Origin: Promethearchaeota archaeon
Lineage (GTDB): Archaea; Asgardarchaeota; Lokiarchaeia; Sigyniarchaeales; Promethearchaeaceae
Length of the DNA stretch: 8,926 nt
Assembly (NCBI GenBank): GCA_014729055.1
Contig: WJKO01000292.1
Span: 1-8,926 of the forward strand
Direction: 5' to 3'
The position numbers and the translations under genes were made by a program. Every line of letters begins with the position of its first letter. The first letter of the stretch is position 1. This document shows, piece by piece, positions 5,321-8,926 of this stretch. The notes under the pieces are model-generated. The model did not search any database. It was given only the letters and a program-made list of their open reading frames with translations, and was not told the DNA's origin.

Positions 5321-6655
5321 ATTTCCAATTCAAATGCAGAAAAATTAGTAAATCGAATTAAGAATAACGTCAAGAAGTACTTAAACAGTTTTGAAAATAA
5401 AGAAAATAAGGCATATTTAGATTATCTCGAAGCAATTAAGGTTAATGAAGATCAAAAGCTTAATCTCTTTGTTCGTTCAGTAGATCCAAAAACAAAGAAA
5501 TTTGATAACATTCAAGTAGAGACAACTTGCCCAATCTCTGCGGAACTTAAATTTCAAGGTCTATTATTTGATAAAGTGCATGTAAAAATCGAGTTTCCAC
5601 AGATTTTAATAGGCGAAAATTTTACGCTTCCCCAAATCGTAATCAGTACGACTTCCTATAAGCCATGGTTTGGTAATATTGGTTTAGCGTGGGAAGGATT
5701 GACGGGCAATAGTAAAAAGCTAGGGTTTTATCCATATGAAAACACGATTAAAAGAACCTCAGATATAAAGAAGTATTTTGAAGAAGATATTGTCGATCCA
5801 TTATGTGACTTACTTAACAATTACCAGTCAGATGCTACAAAACAACTTAAAAAATATGTGAGCAAACTTGTAAAGGGAAAAAACAAGAAGTTTTGGCAAT
5901 ATCCCAGCGCGTTTAATCAGAATTTAATAAATACAATTAAGGTACCTATACGTTGTGAATATAATTCTAGTAAAAACCAGAGTATTATAAGCTTCAGATT
6001 CTTTGGGGTGGGAGATGAATGGATTCCTGTTGCAGATATTATATTTAACGTCTTGGATCCAGTCTCAAGCTCCACATCATACTTTAACAACGAAGGGGAA
6101 TTATTGACAGATGCAGAAATTAGCGAAATGTTGGAAGAAATGCAATATAAAAGGTCAACTGCGAAAAAAGCGAAGAAGAAAGAAAAAAATATTAAAGTTG
6201 TTAGAAAAGACTGGGATCCATTTGAAGCGGAGAGGAAGCTTAAAAGAGACGAATATGGTTTTCTGATGGATGCAAGTCGTGAAGATTCCGAATTTGGATC
6301 CAAAGAAGTCGATTCGGCTCGAGAAAAGGTTTCATTATTAGGGTTGAAAAAAGCTCGAGAACATAAAAAAGAAGAAGTAAAGGCGGTACCGCCAGACGAA
6401 CAAGATGTTTCACGTTGGAGCTCTCCAAGAGAATGGTATAACGAATTACAGGGTAAAAAATTTACTATCGAAGGAAACAAGGCTGCTTTGTCATTCACAG
6501 AACGGGGCGAAATAAACCTTATTCAAGGATGTAATCCTCCTTTTATTCTTAGATTTGCACGCGATGAAATTCGAGTGAAAAAAGGGCAGATAAGTAGCCA
6601 AGTCATAAAGTTATTATATAAATACTACAAAAAAGGATATTTACGATTAGTATAA
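5321..6655 (+). CDS. Uncharacterised protein with possible E2/UEV-like N-domain; ATT start
   Basis: The frame runs from an ATT at 5321 (444 residues, starting MSNSNAEKLVNRIKNN if initiated with Met). The first standard start, GTG at 5576, would remove 85 residues from the middle of a strand (FDKVHVKIEFP) and has no SD, so ATT is preferred. No family is recognised with certainty. Residues about 1-170 follow the order of a ubiquitin-conjugating (E2/UEV/RWD) fold: helix, strands, FQGLLFDKVHVKIEFP (78-93), LPQIVISTTS (103-112), NIG then Trp124, and a helix at 147-168 (DIKKYFEEDIVDPLCDLL). There is no Cys at the E2 active-site position, so it would be non-catalytic. A Lys-rich linker follows (about 279-292), then a charged region and a C-terminal domain (about 365-444, from WSSPREWYNEL). 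It leads a plus-strand cluster with a 59-bp gap to the next gene. Confidence 0.8.
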   Translation: MSNSNAEKLVNRIKNNVKKYLNSFENKENKAYLDYLEAIKVNEDQKLNLFVRSVDPKTKKFDNIQVETTCPISAELKFQGLLFDKVHVKIEFPQILIGENFTLPQIVISTTSYKPWFGNIGLAWEGLTGNSKKLGFYPYENTIKRTSDIKKYFEEDIVDPLCDLLNNYQSDATKQLKKYVSKLVKGKNKKFWQYPSAFNQNLINTIKVPIRCEYNSSKNQSIISFRFFGVGDEWIPVADIIFNVLDPVSSSTSYFNNEGELLTDAEISEMLEEMQYKRSTAKKAKKKEKNIKVVRKDWDPFEAERKLKRDEYGFLMDASREDSEFGSKEVDSAREKVSLLGLKKAREHKKEEVKAVPPDEQDVSRWSSPREWYNELQGKKFTIEGNKAALSFTERGEINLIQGCNPPFILRFARDEIRVKKGQISSQVIKLLYKYYKKGYLRLV

Positions 6656-6703
6656 TCTTCATTTAAATCTAAATTCTATTTTCTTCTATAATAAGAAAGA
6701 CAA

Positions 6704-6709
6704 GAGTGA
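6704..6709 (+). promoter_or_regulatory. SD-like site deciding the ATG at 6715
   Basis: GAGTGA lies 5 nt upstream of the ATG at 6715 and overlaps an alternative in-frame GTG at 6706, which has no comparable SD of its own. A TATA-like CTATAATA flanked by TTCTT and AAGAA arms (6681-6697) lies just upstream and might be an internal promoter. Confidence 0.4.
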
Positions 6710-6714
6710 AACTC

Positions 6715-8238
6715 ATGAATATTAAAACAGCGTTTGCAGATACTGGATTTATTGAGTATAATTTAGAGCCAATATTCAAACCAGAATCAATGGTAGTCAT
6801 CGGTGTTTCTCAGAAAAACTATTTAAGTCCAGGCACAACTATTTTTTTAAAGAATTTATTTGAGATGAAATTAGGCAAAAGAACGTATGGGATTAATCCT
6901 CGCGGAGGAACTTTAGAAACCTATAAATTGTATAAAGATCTTAGAAGCCTTCCTGAGACACCAGATGTTGGTGTTATTGCAATTCCACCCAAGGGCGCCT
7001 TGGATGCAGTAAAAAACTGTATTAATTTAGGCATAAAAGGAATGATTATTATATCTGGTGGCTTCGCGGAGACGGGAAGACAAGGTCAGCAGATTCAAGA
7101 TAATATCGTAAAGATGTGTGAGGATGCTCGGATCCCTTTAATTGGTCCTAATTGCGTTGGAATTTATCATCCACCATACATTGATACTCTTTTTCTTCCC
7201 ACGGAAAAGCTTGTCCTTCCAGAAAAAGGTAATGTTTCAATTGTATCCCAATCCGGGGGAGTTTTACTTGATCAATTCTTTTTAAGTTTTCGTGAGAGGC
7301 ATATAGGAATTTCATCAGCCGTTTCGATTGGCAATAAAGCGGTCGTAAATGAAGTTCATATGCTTGAATACTTTACGGAAGATGAGGAAACCCAAGTCAT
7401 TTCATTCTATATAGAAGGCTTTAAGAAATTAGAAGGACGAGAATTTTTACATAGATCGCGGAGAACTCAGAAAGATATTGTCATTTATCAAGGGGGTAAG
7501 AGTGAAGTTGCTCGATCTGCTGTAGAAAGCCATACTGCGAGCTTATCGTCAAATTTTAATATTTCGAGCGCTGCATTCAAACAATATGGAATAATCCAAC
7601 CTCAAACAGAAGAAGAAGTGTTAAATTACATTAAGACTTATAGCGAGCTAGCAAGACGCCGTCCAAAAGCCAACTTCACCGAATACTTACAAGGTAAAGT
7701 CGCTATTGTAACGGTTTCAGGCGGACATGGTGTCGTATGTATGGATCTACTTAATAAATACTACTTAAGTCCCGTGGAATTTACTAATAAAGAAAAGCAA
7801 ACTATGAAGAAGTTAATCAACCCCACCATCAAGAGAATCGGTTCCTTTAATAATCCGATAGATTTAACTGGTGCAGCAACGGATGCTGATATTATAAATA
7901 TATTGAAATATTTAATTGAATTAGAAAAAATCGATATCATTATGCTGATAGTAGTGCCTTATCCACCAGCAATCACTGTACAAATTGGGCGAAGAATTTC
8001 ACTGGTTGCAAGGCATCACAATAAACCACTCGTTTGTTTTGTCCCTTATATTGAGAAATATAATTTGATCCGTGAGTCTCTCGAACTAAATCATATACCA
8101 GTGGGACATACAGTGTCTGAAACGGTCCAGATGGCAGCAGCAATACGTGATAAAAGCCGTGCGGTTCTGAGATTATCTGCTAATAAAATTCCAGATGATA
8201 TGTTAGCATATTATGAAAGTATTCAAGAGGAACGATAA
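6715..8238 (+). CDS. ADP-forming acyl-CoA synthetase, alpha subunit
   Basis: This 507-residue protein belongs to the NDP-forming acyl-CoA synthetase family, which converts acyl-CoA, ADP and phosphate to acid, ATP and CoA through a phosphohistidine. Positions are counted from the ATG. The CoA-binding Rossmann domain covers about 18-130 (IFKPESMVVIGVSQ, INPRGG at 60-65). The succinyl-CoA synthetase-like ligase domain has GPNCVGI (144-150), SQSGGV (178-183) and the phospho-acceptor ESHTAS with His273. A third domain (about 327-475, starting GKVAIVTVSGGHG, with NNPIDLTG) completes the alpha layout. The ATP-grasp beta subunit is not fused and not in the window, although alpha and beta are often adjacent or fused in archaea. 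An in-frame GTG at 6706 would add three residues. The next gene overlaps its stop, so the two are probably translationally coupled. Confidence 0.9.
   Translation: MNIKTAFADTGFIEYNLEPIFKPESMVVIGVSQKNYLSPGTTIFLKNLFEMKLGKRTYGINPRGGTLETYKLYKDLRSLPETPDVGVIAIPPKGALDAVKNCINLGIKGMIIISGGFAETGRQGQQIQDNIVKMCEDARIPLIGPNCVGIYHPPYIDTLFLPTEKLVLPEKGNVSIVSQSGGVLLDQFFLSFRERHIGISSAVSIGNKAVVNEVHMLEYFTEDEETQVISFYIEGFKKLEGREFLHRSRRTQKDIVIYQGGKSEVARSAVESHTASLSSNFNISSAAFKQYGIIQPQTEEEVLNYIKTYSELARRRPKANFTEYLQGKVAIVTVSGGHGVVCMDLLNKYYLSPVEFTNKEKQTMKKLINPTIKRIGSFNNPIDLTGAATDADIINILKYLIELEKIDIIMLIVVPYPPAITVQIGRRISLVARHHNKPLVCFVPYIEKYNLIRESLELNHIPVGHTVSETVQMAAAIRDKSRAVLRLSANKIPDDMLAYYESIQEER
8227..8232 (+). promoter_or_regulatory. 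SD of the longin-like/GTPase fusion
   Basis: GAGGAA, inside the last codons of the synthetase gene, ends 5 nt before the ATG at 8238. With the TAATG stop/start overlap this indicates coupled translation of the two genes. Confidence 0.65.
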
Positions 8239-8926
8239 TGCCACTAATCTTATCGTTTTTTGATCCTATTACGGGGCCTTCCGTATTTTTGGCAACACCT
8301 GAAGTATTGAATTCTGATGAAGAAGACTTGTTATTGAATTTAATGGATCTAAATATAAAAAAAGGATTTTTTGAACATCATAGCGATGGGAATAACCTTG
8401 CTGGTTATCTTTTTAGGATAGATTGCCCTTGGACGAGAGGCGGTCATGAATTCTTGATGCTAACATTTATTACCAGAGAAGATCGAAATTTAAATTCATT
8501 TGAAAGCGTCTTAGCGAAATATATAAGTAAGATTTCAGCCATTCCTAATATTTACAAGGCATTTCATCCTGAAAAAAATAAGGAGGATGCTGAAGTAAAG
8601 ATTAAATTTGAAAAATTGAAGTCTTGGTTAGAAATTTGCTTTAAAGAATGCAGACAAATAGAAAAAAATCTAAATTATGGTCTAATTTTAATGATCGGTC
8701 TAAGAAATACTGGAAAAACAGATTTATTTAAGAGAATTACAAACCTCGATTATTTATCTGAGAAAAAACCCCTATTTGCAAAATATATCTTAAAGAATGT
8801 AATTGAAAACACCGTATTTGATATTTATGATTTAGGTGGGGCTATGACGAATATTTGTTATGACGATCCCGCAGATCCAGATTCTATAATCTATGTCTTT
8901 CAAGCAGAAAATTTGAAAAACAAGAA
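8238..8926 (+). CDS. Longin/roadblock-like domain fused to Arf-like GTPase (3' end cut)
   Basis: The ATG overlaps the preceding stop by one base (TAATG). 229 codons are visible before the window ends. Residues 2-112 start LILSFFDPITGPSVFLATPE and show strand-strand-helix-strand-strand-helix order (helix 27-39; EFLMLTFITRED 71-82; helix 88-108), as in longin/roadblock domains of trafficking and GTPase-regulating proteins. Helix 120-142 links to a small GTPase domain of Arf/SRbeta type: strand LILMI, P-loop GLRNTGKT (154-161), and DIYDLGG (195-201) for G3, followed by YVFQAENL where Arf has FVVDSND. Arf has Gln after DxGG; here it is Ala202. No clear switch I Thr is seen between P-loop and G3. 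The G4 NKxD and G5 motifs would lie beyond the edge. No N-terminal myristoylation glycine is present, as the longin-like domain comes first. Confidence 0.82.
   Translation, partial: MPLILSFFDPITGPSVFLATPEVLNSDEEDLLLNLMDLNIKKGFFEHHSDGNNLAGYLFRIDCPWTRGGHEFLMLTFITREDRNLNSFESVLAKYISKISAIPNIYKAFHPEKNKEDAEVKIKFEKLKSWLEICFKECRQIEKNLNYGLILMIGLRNTGKTDLFKRITNLDYLSEKKPLFAKYILKNVIENTVFDIYDLGGAMTNICYDDPADPDSIIYVFQAENLKNK

Noticed and set aside
5917..6498. Minus-strand frame of 193 codons within the ATT-start gene
   Set aside because: Its Ser/Phe/Leu-rich product mirrors the Lys/Glu-rich codons of the plus-strand gene; it is antisense and has no recognisable motif.
1..8926. tRNA, rRNA, CRISPR or insertion sequence
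   Set aside because: No cloverleaf-like GC-rich segment, no regular repeat-spacer array, and no transposase frame or terminal inverted repeats were seen.

Overview
The window looks like a stretch of an Asgard (Lokiarchaeia-like) archaeal chromosome. It is AT-rich. Start regions mix purine-rich Shine-Dalgarno (SD) sequences with AT-rich, nearly leaderless promoters, and T-runs lie in the gaps. It encodes a TFS/RPB9-type zinc ribbon, an ADP-forming acyl-CoA synthetase alpha subunit, and at the right edge an Arf-type GTPase fused behind a longin/roadblock-like domain. That fusion is the strongest lineage hint. The assignment is an inference from gene content: there is no rRNA or other taxonomic marker here.

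Left part (1-1602, all minus strand): the 5' end of an unrecognised gene running off the left edge, a small SCP2 sterol-carrier-like lipid-binding protein with a very basic N-terminus, and a glycerophosphodiester phosphodiesterase. The last two are 46 bp apart and probably co-transcribed, which suggests lipid or lipid-headgroup handling. A 307-bp divergent gap (1603-1909) separates them from a plus-strand 86-residue protein that has only the N-terminal zinc ribbon of TFS.

Middle (2198-5149): on the minus strand, a helical protein of unknown function and an SDR-family oxidoreductase. Divergent from the SDR is a plus-strand membrane protein with two predicted membrane segments and a left-handed beta-helix (hexapeptide) C-terminus. 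Convergent to that is a minus-strand 111-residue unknown. A perfect 9-bp inverted repeat lies between the SDR and the membrane protein, and a 21-bp direct repeat lies around the helical protein's promoter.

Right part (5321-8926, all plus strand): a compact cluster. First is a 444-residue protein whose only sensible start is a non-canonical ATT codon 8 nt after a perfect AGGAGG; its N-terminal third has a sequence pattern reminiscent of E2/UEV-like folds. Then come the acyl-CoA synthetase alpha subunit, without an adjacent beta subunit, and the longin-like/Arf-like GTPase fusion, whose start codon overlaps the previous stop (TAATG) and which is cut by the window end. The GTPase has Ala where Arf proteins carry the catalytic Gln after DxGG. 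Together these three genes look like a metabolism-linked small-GTPase module; that functional link is an inference from their order.

No tRNA, rRNA, CRISPR array or insertion sequence was recognised.
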